Notes: generated by a model from the sequence alone, not told the origin. DNA of 64,000 bases from Musa acuminata AAA Group (GCF_036884655.1 NC_088344.1:37298501-37362500), one strand, 5' to 3'. Positions 40,301 through 51,906 are shown, counted from the first letter of the stretch. Program-made: numbers and translations.

Positions 40301-41793
40301 TTTAAGTCAATCTTAATCATTGTCCATTTTTTATGTGGGACTAAATCCGACGTTACATTATGCTCATGCAAGGCATATGTTTGTCTTAAGCTAGAAAAGA
40401 AGAGGATTTCTTGCTATCAGTCTAATGCATTTTGCTTGATGAACCACAAAAGACATGACTTGCCAAAAGGGAGACCATTTCAAACCTTGCCTTCATCGGC
40501 CACGATTATCATAGTTGACCAAACAAACAATCTGATTTTATTATTTCAAATAATCATCATTTGGCACAGATGAAAATCATTCACTATTTCAATCGATCAC
40601 CTTGACAATGTTCAAATTCTTGCCATATACCTTACATTATTTAAAATCCCTATGCTGACCAGCAATGCTACATTACTTCAATCGATCACCTTGATATTCT
40701 TGCCATTTACTTTTTTATAAACATTATTGTAAATCCCTATGCAGGCCATCTATGCTAACAATTTAACCACTTTAGAGTTCCTTACCATGCTCAGCATTCA
40801 ACAACCTCAGCAACAAAGAACATCAAGATCAAGTACCATTTACTGCAAAATAAAGAACCCTACTTTGCATTCTTCTCTAGGGCCTAAATGCTTATACCTT
40901 CCCGAAGCAGTAGACCAAGACAGTTCTGCTGATAGTCTACATCGACAAGAGGAGTGCTATGATAAAGAAAATAAGGTGAGTTGAGTAGGAGTCTATCACA
41001 TCATATCATCTTTTATGAATACCAATTGTAGCTCCAATATGACAGAGTAACTGAAATTAAATAAATTCAATTTGTGTAAAAAATAGATATTCAAAATTAT
41101 TAGTAAACCACAGGTAATTAGGGAACTCAGGAAGTAGCAGTCTTTCATGGTAATAGATAGAAACTTGAACGGCAAAGTTCAACACATATTTATCACTACT
41201 ATCCCAACATGCACCAGACATCCACACATTTTCCCCATCAACGAAACACAGGAAACAAATTCGCAACAAGATGAATTTTTTGGTGAATCACGTACCAGGC
41301 CAGATGAGAAGAACGCAGGAGAATCAAGCAAGCTCGCAGGGCTCAACCCTGGCGGTACAGTGAAATATTGCGGCTGGCTAATCGCCAGACTCGGCGGCCT
41401 ATTCTGCCCCAACAGGACCAACCCGCCACCGCTCTCCAGTTCCCCACCGCTGGAGCGCTTCTCCACCTCCTTCCCCTGTTCCCCCGCGGAGCCCACCGTC
41501 CTCCTCGCCGCTGCCACCGGAGAATTCATCGCACCGACGAGCAGCTGAGTGAAGGACCGGCACTCCGATTCGGGGTCATCCGCGAAGAAGCTCGACACCA
41601 GCGTCAACGGGCCGGGGCTCACCTCGGAGGCGCCCGCGCCCCCGCCGCCGCAGTGGAAAAAGCTCTCGAGGGCGAAACGGGGAGGGAGGGTTATGGTGGG
41701 CCGCGGTGGCGCCCCCGCCCTTGGAGCCACCGGCGCCGCGGCATCACCTTCACGGACTGTCTCGCCGCCGCCGCCGCCGTTCTCCTCCTTCAT
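34346..41793 (-). CDS. Group I WRKY transcription factor (two WRKY domains)
   Basis: Nuclear DNA-binding regulator that recognises W-boxes (TTGAC[C/T]). Four coding exons: 41296-41793, 38184-38884, 37963-38103 and 34346-34523 (stop TGA), joining in phase to 505 residues. The start is the ATG at 41793 ([10 protein letters not shown]); upstream in-frame codons are not ATG. The N-terminal region has the group I motif [17 protein letters not shown] (a possible MAP-kinase target, by family knowledge), then [19 protein letters not shown]. The first WRKY domain (from about 250) has [20 protein letters not shown] with a C-X4-C-X22-HNH zinc finger. The second has [16 protein letters not shown], then C-X4-C-X23-HNH. 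The last intron splits the second domain after PR, the usual R-type position. The C-terminus after the second domain is short (ends FKNA). Closest to WRKY3/WRKY4-type proteins by eye; the exact orthologue is uncertain. Confidence 0.95.
36170..37610 (-). mobile_element. Probable DNA transposon remnant in WRKY last intron
   Basis: Both ends are rich in TACCG/CGGTAC/GGTATG motifs. The left end has TTCGTCTTACCG and the right end, reversed, has TTCGCTGTACCG, which suggest degenerate terminal inverted repeats. On the minus strand, broken frames in the interior read [19 protein letters not shown] and [17 protein letters not shown], resembling the C-terminal tail of hAT-type transposases of monocots (from memory, unverified). 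There is no intact frame. It interrupts the 3.4-kb intron 34524-37962. Confidence 0.5.
40588..40745. repeat. Imperfect ~89-bp tandem duplication in WRKY intron 1
   Basis: The segment starting TTCAATCGATCACCTTGA at 40588 recurs at 40677. Both copies continue with TTCTTGCCAT and end near AAATCCCTATGC. The copies differ by small indels, so the duplication is not recent. Confidence 0.75.
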
Positions 41794-42060
41794 CAGATCG
41801 TACAAAACCGCTCTCCTTCACTCTCTTACCGATAATTATAAACGAGAGCTACAAATGGGAGAATGGAGACTCCCTCCAAATTAACGATCGAATGGAGTAA
41901 AAAAGGAAAAGTTGACTTCAGACGCCACTGGATCATAATTACAATACTACCCATCACCATCTTTTTCTTAACGAATCTACCCTTGCAGGTGACGCCAATT
42001 ATGATGTGCCTTCCAATTAAACGACGATGGTGGAGGGCGTTCTGGGAACTACACTAAATG
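41794..42060 (-). promoter_or_regulatory. Upstream region of the WRKY gene
   Basis: Immediate 5' flank of the WRKY ATG. Contains one W-box core TTGACT at 41912-41917 (plus orientation). Self- or cross-regulation through W-boxes is common for WRKY genes, but a single hexamer can occur by chance. No clear TATA box was placed. Confidence 0.3.
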
Positions 42061-42685
42061 CGTTGGCGGCGGGGTGGCTGTGAGGTTGCGCGATCACCCG
42101 GAGGAAGAGGCACAAGCACAGTGACCGAACACTTCGTTGGATTCTTGATCACGACACATACTATAATTGATTTGATCGGTAAAAACACAAAGCGACAAGG
42201 AGAGGGGAAAAGCAAAAGATTTCTTCTCCTTGAGATTTCGGGTCGGTGGTGTTCCAATGGTGATCGCATGAAACACGTTTACCACGATCGCAGGACGCTG
42301 AGCGATACTTGTCATTAGAACCCAACGCTATCGACGCTTGAGTTCTAACAACAGCACCAACAATCCAAATACAACAAAAATTAAAATTTAAGATCTTGAA
42401 AATAACAGAATATTCTTTATCGTAATAGGTACAAGTTGCAAGGTCATACACGATAATTAGTACCTGAATTCGCTCTGTATTCTACCTACATCCAGAAACA
42501 ACTGGTGGAAGAATAATCATGTAACGGTGGCGCGTCTAATCATCTCAGTCCATCTCCGAAGTCCGAACAACACTTGCAGTTCTCTATCTCCCAATCGAAT
42601 GCCAACCCATTTCCATATAGTCAGCTCTCGTTCTCATAAATGTTAACATCCATCATTGGTGGCTTCAGACTCCAAATGCTCAACG
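42061..42685. other. Intergenic, nothing recognised
   Basis: Mixed-composition spacer upstream of the WRKY gene and before the LINE relic. Short overlapping frames on both strands lack domains. Confidence 0.5.
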
Positions 42686-42689
42686 CACT

Positions 42690-43600
42690 TCAGGAAAGTA
42701 TGTCCATTAAACGCTTCGATGATGCTGCTCCGTTCCTTCTTAAAGAAGGGTTCGCAGAAACACTGCCAAGCAAATTAAACCGCATTTCACCTTGAGCTCA
42801 GAGAGAGACCATAAGAATTTTTCACATAGTCATACCATATCTTTTACTGCTTGCCTTGGAATAAAGCGGCCACTCAAGAACACTTGGGTGCTGAACAAGA
42901 AAGACTTTATAATAAGCTGGACTCTCCCAGAATAGATGATAATTTATTTGGCCAGCACTTACCTGGTTCAGTCGAACAAGCTTTGATAATCTTGCTTCTT
43001 TAGCCTAGGAGGTAAAGTATGATCCTAGGTAATTAACTGTTAAGCATCCTTCAGCAGAATGAAAGATGATATCCAAAGCCTGTTGTTTCTGATTTGCAGG
43101 AATTTCACAGAAGAACACTCTTGATTTTCATTTTGTTTGCAGCCAGACCCAATGTGAAAGAAAATGCTATCAGAGCTTCAACTTTTTTCTTCTTGTTGAT
43201 CACTTCTGAATCTCGTAACTTCCTATATAGAACAATGAAATAAGAATTTGCATCAAAAGTAACTTCAAAGAATTAAAATTTTCAAACAAAATTTTGTTTA
43301 AATAAAGATCTATCATCTATCCATTTATATTATCTGATAGCAGCGGGTGACCGTTGCTTAGTCCTAATAGCAAGTCATCTTCAAGAAATGTCACCTAAAA
43401 AAGATCAATCTGGTGTTTTGTGGAACAACATAATTTGTCCACTACGCCCAGCAGTTGAGAAATGTAATACAGGACCAAAACTCCGTAGAGTCGTTTTAAT
43501 ATCCTCCAAGGTATGAGCAGTAGCAGAAAAATCTGCAAGAAGGGAAATATCCTCAATGCCTCACATTATCTTTTGAAAAACTTAATATCTTTGAACTAGT
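42690..43600 (-). mobile_element. Degenerate LINE reverse-transcriptase fragment
   Basis: On the minus strand, broken frames read in LINE order: TAHTLEDIKTTLRSFG near 43540-43490, KSVFFCEIPANQKQQALDII near 43130-43060 with VNYLG shortly after, and YSGRVQLIIKSFLFSTQVFL near 42940-42880. This matches the region after the catalytic box of plant LINE RTs (usual form LSYAGRVQLIKSVL). Stops and frameshifts show it is dead. It is a different lineage from the LINE at 23515. Confidence 0.75.
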
Positions 43601-44771
43601 TGGGCAAAACCATCAACAAAAATAAGCAAATACCCCCTTTCTTTCTCCTTTTCTACTTCCTTCACCTCCTCTTCCTCCTCCCTCCTCTTCTTCCACTTCC
43701 TTCTTCCTACCCCCACTCCCCCTCAGCAGACGATAACCGTGGTGCAGTCCGGTGTACCATGTGTTGGTATGCAAACCCGATGGGTACCAATCCGGCCATG
43801 GAATGACACAAGTTCAGTACCCTAAGTTGCATTCCTTGCTGGCATACCCCCACTTAATTCTCTTTTCTCCTTCCTCTTCTTATGTCATGCTTCAGCTCTG
43901 CTCCACCACGTCGGCGCTTCCTTCCGGTTGCCACTGTCACACTCCTATCCTCCTCCACTGCTTATCTGCGTAGCCATCTTTCTTCCACTTTATGGTACAA
44001 CTCCTCTTCCACCTCTCTCTCTCACTCTCTCTCAAACACACACAGAACGACCAATGGTAACTAGTACCAGCACATACTGGCACTCGATACTAATCTAACA
44101 AAACTGGGGACCTTTTGCTCTACATTATCAAACAGTATGGAGTTTCTAAAATCCAAAATCCACAACCAGATATGAAACATTTTTAAATTACTTGTATCAT
44201 CAAAGGACACAGATAGAATCTACCTTACGTAGAAGCAAGATAGTTAAGATTACTACAAAAATATTAGAATTTGTACATCTAACCGTAGATCTTATTTATT
44301 CTTTGACAAATTTTCTGTTATGAGAAAATGATAAAAACCAGTCCATTTTAAGAGTAACTTACCGTACCATGGAGTAACTTACTGTGTCAGAAGTGCTCCA
44401 CAAACTGGTTAACAAGAAATCCTTTGGATGTACCCCAAGTAAAGATCAGCCAGTGCAATAGGAACATGTCTGAATCACTTGATCAACTGAACAACTCATA
44501 GGAGCTCTTTCTATCACCATATATCATGAATGTCATTGACAAGTAGACACAAATTTGACAGATTTGATACTTGAGGTTATTCAGCATCGTGCTCCACCTC
44601 CATCTTCCTTGTATAAAATCTTAGTTCCATAGAATTTCAATAACTCGATTTTCCTACATGGCATGCTTTACTAGAGAGTTGACCGAATGACCAGCAGATT
44701 CTTTTCCATCGAAGAAAATCCAAGAGTCAATTGAAATTCTTAATTGTAACTTGAAAGATTCCTCTAGGGCT
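43601..44771. other. Polypyrimidine tract, repeat-like spacer and PPR 3' flank
   Basis: Begins with a C/T-rich tract (43635-43725). Next is a stretch with GGTGTACCAT/GGTATGC/GGGTACC motifs (43750-43800) and CAGTACC, echoing the TACCGG-rich ends of the element in the WRKY intron; it may be another remnant of that repeat family. The right part should hold the 3' UTR of the PPR gene. Confidence 0.45.
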
Positions 44772-47207
44772 TCAATCGCCACAAGCACACTCATTCAGTT
44801 CAACCAAGCTATAGCCAGGTATCTTCGCCAATCCTCTTTGTCTAGCTGTAGTCCACACTTTTGCAGCTTCATTCCAGTTACCAGACTGAGCATATACATT
44901 TGACATGAGAGCATAAGTACCTGACACCTGGGGCTCTAGGTCTAGGAGTTCCTGCCCAATCAGTTCCCCTAGTTTTGTGTTCTTATGGACCTTGCAAGCA
45001 GCAAGTAGAGTGCACATTGCACTGGCCCTGTCTCTTAATGGAGAGCACTTCACCAAATTGTATGCTTCTTCAAGTTGACCTGCTCGACCAAGTAAATCAA
45101 CCATGCAGTTGTAATGCTCTTCTTGTGGGGCAACCAAATAATCTGAATTCATGGAACTAAAGATGCGCCAACCCTCTTCAACCAGCCCAGCATGGCTGCA
45201 AGCTGAAAGCACAGAACTGAATGTCAACTCATCCGGCTTCAAATTTTCCCTTTGCATTTGACTAAACATCTCAAGCACTTGTGTACAGTAGCCATGAATG
45301 CCATATGCAGCAATCATCGTATTCCATGATGCCAGTTCAGGTCTTGTCATACCTTTAAATACAGCTTCTGCAACATCTACTCTTCCACACTTTGCATATG
45401 TAAGTATCAGAGAATTCATGGTGGCAATATCTTCTACCAGACAAGTTCTGTAAATATACCCATGAATTTCTTGAACTGGTTCTGAACTACCCAGTTGAGC
45501 ATGTGCCTGAAGTAGAGTTACAATGACAGGTGAATCAGGCTCTTCACCTGTTCTCTGCATTTTCTGAAACATTGCAGTAGCTTCATCAGCAAGACCAATA
45601 TTTACATAACCCATCATCATCACCGTCCATGAAACCAAGTCTTTATCTGTTATCAAATTGAAAATCATCTTCGCATTCTCAATTTGCCCACACTTTGCAT
45701 ACATGTGCATGATCAAATTGGAAACATCTAAATCTAATTCAAGTCCATATCTGATCACAATACCATGAACCCACCTGCCTTTTCTTGCATCTCCCACATC
45801 AGCAAATGCTGATAATAGACTCACCACTGTTGCAAAGTTTGGTCTTGCAGCTTCCCTAATCATATCGCTGAACATGTTAATAGCCTCTTCAACTAACCCA
45901 TTGTGGAGATAACCAGAAATCATGACATTGTACACTATTGTATCTCTGCAGATCAGATGATCAAACAATATCCTTGCTCTTTTCATTTTATGGCACTTGG
46001 AGTACAGCTCAATGAGAGTGGTGGTCAGAACTTCATCAAGTTGAATATTTCTTCTCATTATGTAGGCATGAAGACTTGTGGTGTGCTGCACCAGATTCCA
46101 ATTAGAACAAGCTGACAGCACATTTGCCAAGGTGATGGAATCTGGAAAAAGATTATTGTCTTGCATCATAAGACAGAAATATTTTAAAGCTTCAGAACTC
46201 TGCCCAAGTTGACTAAGCCTAGCTATCAGTGCATTCCATGATGCAACAGTCTTTTTCTTCGTTTGCCTAAGAACAGAAGCTGCTATGGAAATGGCACCAC
46301 ATTTAGCATACATATCCACGAGACTGGTCAGCAGGACCTCATCTGAGACACCAATCCCTCTCCTGAGGGCATAGCAATGGACTGAACGGCCCTGTTCAAG
46401 TTCTCGTAACTGCCCTGCTGCCTGAAGCAAGCTCACAAGGGTCACCCTGTTTGCATTTAGCCCTTCCCTGTGCATGACAGTAACAATTTCAAATGCCCCC
46501 CGTGCATTGAAATCAGTAAATTCTGCATATCCAGTAACCATTGCTGTATAAACAACAACATCCTTATCTATGATCTCTATAAATGCTCGTTCTGCATCCT
46601 TGATACTTCCAAATTTCAAGTATAAAGCAATTAGTGAAGAACCAATAAACCTATCATCATTTAGACCAACCTTGAAGGCATCTACATGGACAGATCTTCC
46701 AAACTCTATGTTCATGAGTTCCATACAACTCTTTAAACCAAAATTAATAGCTGAACTAGCAACATCAATTCCTTTATACTTTATATTTAAATACAACATA
46801 AGAACTTCCTCAAAATGGCCAGCTCTAAAGTAGCTAACAATAGCAGAATTCCAAAGAGCAATATTTTTGTTCACAGTCTTATGGAATACCCATCTAGATT
46901 CAGCTAAACCACCAAACTTAGCATAACAATTCAAGAGCTTGGATTGAAGATAACTGTTATCTACAAGTCCATGAGTGAAAATGCGAGCATGAATCTTTCT
47001 TAGCAATCTGATATCCGTGCATGCTTGCAGACAAGACACGAACCTCTCTGTCGCATAGAACTTGCGCAATGACAAATTTTCACTAGTACATCCACATAGT
47101 CTCCTTGAACAAGTCGCAAGGGGTGAGAACTGGAGAATCTTTTTCAGTGGTAATCTGAACTCAATAGAAGAAGGCAGCATTTTGTTTTCTAATTTAAAAT
47201 GGACCAT
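44772..47207 (-). CDS. Pentatricopeptide repeat protein, PLS class with E domain
   Basis: Intronless 811-residue PPR protein. The family binds organellar RNA in a sequence-specific way and acts in editing, splicing or stabilisation. The N-terminus (first about 50 residues) is rich in Leu, Arg and Ser with few acidic residues, consistent with import into mitochondria or plastids. From about residue 75, P-, L- and S-type repeats follow in tandem, with typical pieces such as VDMYAKCGAISIAASVL, VVYTAMVTGYAEF and ASWNTMIAAYGIHGY. The C-terminus has the E-domain signature, including SGTYALMSNVYAQSGNWNEA and IPGYSLVEL, and stops shortly after without a DYW deaminase domain. By family logic it may need a DYW partner if it acts in C-to-U editing. 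The ATG at 47207 is the first in frame. The target RNA cannot be predicted here. Confidence 0.95.
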   Translation of the reverse strand: MVHFKLENKMLPSSIEFRLPLKKILQFSPLATCSRRLCGCTSENLSLRKFYATERFVSCLQACTDIRLLRKIHARIFTHGLVDNSYLQSKLLNCYAKFGGLAESRWVFHKTVNKNIALWNSAIVSYFRAGHFEEVLMLYLNIKYKGIDVASSAINFGLKSCMELMNIEFGRSVHVDAFKVGLNDDRFIGSSLIALYLKFGSIKDAERAFIEIIDKDVVVYTAMVTGYAEFTDFNARGAFEIVTVMHREGLNANRVTLVSLLQAAGQLRELEQGRSVHCYALRRGIGVSDEVLLTSLVDMYAKCGAISIAASVLRQTKKKTVASWNALIARLSQLGQSSEALKYFCLMMQDNNLFPDSITLANVLSACSNWNLVQHTTSLHAYIMRRNIQLDEVLTTTLIELYSKCHKMKRARILFDHLICRDTIVYNVMISGYLHNGLVEEAINMFSDMIREAARPNFATVVSLLSAFADVGDARKGRWVHGIVIRYGLELDLDVSNLIMHMYAKCGQIENAKMIFNLITDKDLVSWTVMMMGYVNIGLADEATAMFQKMQRTGEEPDSPVIVTLLQAHAQLGSSEPVQEIHGYIYRTCLVEDIATMNSLILTYAKCGRVDVAEAVFKGMTRPELASWNTMIAAYGIHGYCTQVLEMFSQMQRENLKPDELTFSSVLSACSHAGLVEEGWRIFSSMNSDYLVAPQEEHYNCMVDLLGRAGQLEEAYNLVKCSPLRDRASAMCTLLAACKVHKNTKLGELIGQELLDLEPQVSGTYALMSNVYAQSGNWNEAAKVWTTARQRGLAKIPGYSLVELNECACGD

Positions 47208-47640
47208 TCTGATTTAAATTGAACTGGTTTATTTTCCTTCGAAAGCATTAAGTTGTTGCCATCAAACAACAAAGAGAATACCAAACGAATCTGATTGGAA
47301 AAGACTTATTTAGTAATGTAGAAAAGAAAAGCCCGATCTTTAAGAACAGATCAAAACCAGAAGAAGAGAGAACAAAATTGAACCAATCAAAAGGTTTCCT
47401 TCATAAACATCTACATATACGTATAAAAGCAGAGAAATAGGAGACCTTTAAATTTGGAACACCAACGCTCCCTAATTATATATCTACCTTGGAAGAAATA
47501 AAAGGGAAAGACTGTGAAAATTTTGCCATTAAATCGGATCGGATGGTTTAGTTAACCGTCAAATCATGATAATTAAAGGGGTGCCTCCATCCCATCGACT
47601 CCGTGAACCCTCTTGAGATCATTGAATCCACCTCCGCCGC
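47208..47640 (-). promoter_or_regulatory. 5' flank of the PPR gene
   Basis: AT-rich upstream sequence of the PPR ATG, expected to contain its leader and promoter. No defined elements could be supported. Confidence 0.3.
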
Positions 47641-48010
47641 CGTCACCGTCGCGTGGCGGCGATGCCGGGACCCGGGTTGACAAGGAGAGAAGACGGAGCT
47701 ACCCTCCGATCCATCTCGACGTTGAGGGCGTAGCTTAGTGGGTCGTACCAGAAAAAATCAGATGAGACCCCGCGCCGATGATTCACCCCGCTGCAGCGGG
47801 AGGAAAGCCCAGGCACTTCCCACGGTTATCCCGCAGCTCGTGCATCTTGGGCCAGATCCGCGAGGCCGACAGGATCAGCAGCCGAGCCGCTCGCTCGCCG
47901 TACGGGGTTCTCGTAGATCCCCGTCGTCGGGGGGTTCTCGCAGATCCCCGCCGTCCGGCAGCGCGGAAGCAGTCGGTGGAGCAGCGGTGGTGGTGCTACG
48001 GGTGTTAGGT
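47641..48010. other. GC-rich island with short direct repeat, function unknown
   Basis: About 370 bp of GC-rich DNA between AT-rich flanks. A roughly 26-bp unit, GGGTTCTCGTAGATCCCCGTC, recurs once at 47905-47955 with two or three changes. A plus-strand frame from 47738 (105 codons) and a minus-strand frame from 48132 (85 codons) both cross it, but neither shows a known domain or splice context. It may be a CpG-rich promoter or the relic of a first exon. Confidence 0.4.
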
Positions 48011-48599
48011 TTAGGTTCTAAATGTGAATTTTGTTTTATAAATCGATTAAATTGAAATATTATAATATTATTATTTATTTTTATCATCAGCTCTAATTCA
48101 ATAAAAAAAAAATTTACTATCAAAAACCTCATATTTTGTGTTAGAGAAAAAAAGTGGTTGACATTCTAATCGTGAATGCGATTAGTCAAAAACCGAAATA
48201 TAAGAGTGTGAACGTGATTAGTCAAAAAAAAAAAAAAAAAAAAAGGTCTAACCCGATTTCATTATGTTGAGAATGTAATTTTATATTTCGCTGTAGAGGG
48301 GGACTAATTTCTAACCACCCTAATGGTTTTCCTCTTGGCTTTTTATCCACGTCGGCAACATGAGAGACAACCCATAACCGCCTACCTTGCACTTGTTTTG
48401 ACTCTTGTTTTGCAGACAGACGGGTGGAAGTTGACCTGAATCTTTTCCTCCTATCAAAGACTCCACATGATGGTTATGTTGAAAAAACGAAGAGTGAAAT
48501 GGTAGAAACAAACTCATTTCAATTAGTATCATAAGGACGGTGAAGGAGAGGATTTCCTCAACTGAGTAGCGATATTTCCTTATGTAATTGAGGAAATCT

Positions 48600-51490
48600 C
48601 ATCTACATGTGATAGATGATGATAGACTGATAGTGTAGTCTTCATCATTTATTACCCTTCCCCAAGGCATACTTCGGGGCTCTTGCGAAAGAGATTCGAA
48701 GTGCAACATTTAGTTCTTCCGACATGAGTGCGTTTGGGATTGCCTCCCTAGTATTGTTGGTGGCAATCCATTGCTAACTTGTCCCCCGTGGCATCGAAGG
48801 GCACATGTTGGTCAGGAAGAATCAAGTTTTTCGATCTCTCCATCTCTTTGCAACCTCCATGTCACAAACGAAGGTAGGGGTTGGCCTTTTTGATCTCCAC
48901 ACCTCCGACGAAGACGGGGTCGGCCATCTCGACCTTAATGCCTTGTGTATATTTTGCCCTCTATGGTAAATTTCTTCTCATGTTGGTCAGGTTTTCCCAA
49001 CTCATGTCTCTTGGGCATATTTTGCATTATACCTCTACTATAACAAACTTCTTATGTGGATTAGGTTTTTCTGACTCATGCGCTTCTGGTATATTTTGCC
49101 TTTTGCCTCTACCATAGTGGATTTTTTCTCATACGAGTTAGGTTTTCTCACCACGAGCACATTTTGTTTTGTACTTCGTTGTAGCAGATCTCTTCTCATG
49201 CAAGTCAGGTTTTCTCGACTCATGTGTCATCATCATGGTTCGAGTTAAAGTACTCCATTTCCTATTTGAAGATAATTTTTGAGTTATTCTCCATCCAGGC
49301 ACTTTTCAATGGTAGTTCAAACGTAAGCTTTATGACCCGAGGACTTATTTTCTTCCAAGGCGGGTCCACCAATTATAACGTTAATATATCTCTTCATCGA
49401 CCCTTGAGATCAGGTCGAAGCTTCCCAATGCCTTCGGATAAACTACCCGAGGTGTCTTTGACAAATGAGTTCTTTAATCCGTTCTTTCAAGTCACAATAA
49501 TCTTTTATGTATGGTCATAATGTCGATAGAAGTAATAGTACTTGGACCTATCTTTCTTTACTAGTAGAGTCTTTATCAGTAGAAAACCTTTTAAGAGTCC
49601 CTTATCTTTTATCTATAAAAGGACTCTAGTTCTAGTATATTCAAGGGGGTTAATTCAGACCTTGGGTGAGGCAACTCGAGTCATTTGCTTCTTCTTCGTC
49701 GTAGTGACCTTAGGGTCGAGGCAAATTGAAGCTACTCCTGTCTTAGTCTTTTATGTGTCTCCTCATGTTTACCTTAGCGATAATATATTGTTGGCCCTCT
49801 AGAGTACCTTATGTACTGTCACTAGAGCCATCTCTACCCATGACAAAAAAAAATGAGAGGGCTTGAGTCCTATCATGAAGGTATGTTTTATAAGTGATGA
49901 ATGAGCATCTTGCATGTCTCGAATTTTATTTATGAACCAAGCAAAGCATTATACTAATAGCCTCGGGTGTATACTCTCGAGGAAGTAAAGCTCAAATTTC
50001 ATAACCAGCTTAGCAAAGGAATTGATAGAGAACGACTTCAAAAAGGCATACTGTTCTTGTGTTTGGCTTCTTAATGTGGTAAAAAAAACATGGCATACTA
50101 GAGCATCTAAAGTGTCACATACAATAACATTTGAGCACAGAAAGCAGCAATGTGCTCTAATGGGTTGGTACTACCATCAAATGCCTCAAATGATAGGAGA
50201 CGGAAGTTGGTCATGATCAACTCCTCTTTGATATCTTTAGTGAATGACAATTGACCTGAGATGGGGTTGATTGGTCATTCACATCTGGATCATTGGAATT
50301 CTCATTTATCTCCTCCGAGCACTGATCTATTTATCGTAGTTGGATCCTAAGAGAATCATTCGTTAAATATATTGACTAGGTCTAGAATTCAGGTAGAGTA
50401 GAGTTGTGGTGTCATGGTTCGTTGAACTCTACGATTAGAGAATGATGTACTTCCTTGACCGATGGTTCAATGGGCCTCAGTGCTCTTAAGATATTTGTAT
50501 TGTATCGGGTAGGGGGACCCCAACGAACATTGATGCTTGTGGTGGTTGAGATACTGATCATGGTTGATATGAGAACATCACTTATTGGGCTAATTATAGC
50601 AAGACCTGAGCAATCATGCACATTATTGTATGCATTTATTGGGTGAGGTTCAAGAACATCTTAGTGGGGACGAGTTGTGACTTCAGGTCACCCTTAGGTC
50701 ATTGAACATATACCAATATCGCATTGGTGTTTGCACTAAGGTGGACGCATCCGCGTGTGAAAAGGTTGTCTACTGTCCCCTTGAATGAAAGTACTATGGG
50801 TCAGGAGGAGGGCCTCCTCGTTGGGTGCTTGTTAAGAGGGTTAGTAGGTAGACATTCCTGCAACATCGGGCCCTCCTTCTAGCGTAAAAAATATTAGGAA
50901 AAAAAGTTGTTGACAACTTAGTCAGCTCGATGTTATCTGAACTCGTATACAAAGAGTTGTCTAAGGTGGAAATGTCAAGCTATTGGAGTATCACTTGCAT
51001 AAAGATCGAGGTCAAGAGAGGTCTTTTTACCCGATTCATATGATGCCCAAGTTAGTAACCGAAAGTATGTAAGTGTGGACATGAGTGGTCAAGTAAGCTT
51101 CATTAAAAAGGTATATTTGTCCCCTTTTATAATGTTCAAAATGAGTATTCATACATGGTCATAAAAGATAAGAAGAAAAATTATCTTTCTAGTCATTAAG
51201 GGTAATAATGAAGTTACGATTGCCTTATTTGGAACTTCGTCCACATAGGTAGATGAGCGGATATATGACCTTTGTCTTCTCTCTTTTTGCACATCACGTG
51301 ACAATTACGATGATGATTAATCGATAGTGTATTTCCTATCATGGGCAATGAACATGGTTAGATGACATCGAGCGACACTAAGTTGAGGTAATACGGAATG
51401 GGTGTTGATTAGTGACAGAAAGTATAAGCTAGGAGTGATGATTGACGATAATGAGTGTAGACCGGGAAGCGTCAACAACAGTACGATGCA
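48600..51490 (-). mobile_element. Degenerate Ty3/gypsy LTR retrotransposon (leader and gag region)
   Basis: On the minus strand, broken frames read as a gypsy gag: EELIMTNFRLLSFEAFDGST and LEHIAAFCAQMLLY near 50240-50130, then YYYFYRHYDH near 49530, equivalent to the usual FHRDYGH segment after the capsid. The upstream part (50680-50900 reversed) looks like a gypsy leader/gag start (EGGPDVAGM and similar). Stops and frameshifts are frequent, and no protease, RT or integrase was recognised. LTR borders could not be set, so both ends are approximate. Confidence 0.65.
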
Positions 51491-51906
51491 TGGGGTCGAC
51501 CATAAGAATTATGGAGAAAAAAAGATAAAATTAAAATTAATAAAACAAAAAAATAATAAAATATTATTTATTAATTTTTTAGAAAAAATGAATAGTAAAA
51601 AATTATCAATAGTAGGAAGGGAATCACTAAAAAAAAAATCTCCATGTAAAACCAATAAGGGTGCCGTCGGAGAAAAATTGAATAGTAAATTTTTTTTAAG
51701 GTAAAATGCCCAGACTCTTTTTTTTTTATTTAAGAAATCAATTGATCGTCAAATAAGTATTTTAATATTGCAAAAGTGAACCATTGAGCTGTATACATGT
51801 GCCTCTTTCGGAATGGAGACGCTATCTAATTCCGAGAAACACAAGCGACGGCCCGTCTTTCTTCTTCCGCGGTTCCTCTTTCTCGGGGCTCGTAGCCGTG
51901 TTTCAA

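Noticed and set aside
47726..47800. Possible tRNA suggested by GGCGTAGCTTAGTGGG
   Set aside because: No matching acceptor stem, anticodon arm or T-loop could be found downstream.
47738..48055. 105-codon plus-strand frame in the GC-rich island
   Set aside because: Arg/Ser/Gly-rich composition artefact with an internal duplication; kept only as an unexplained island.
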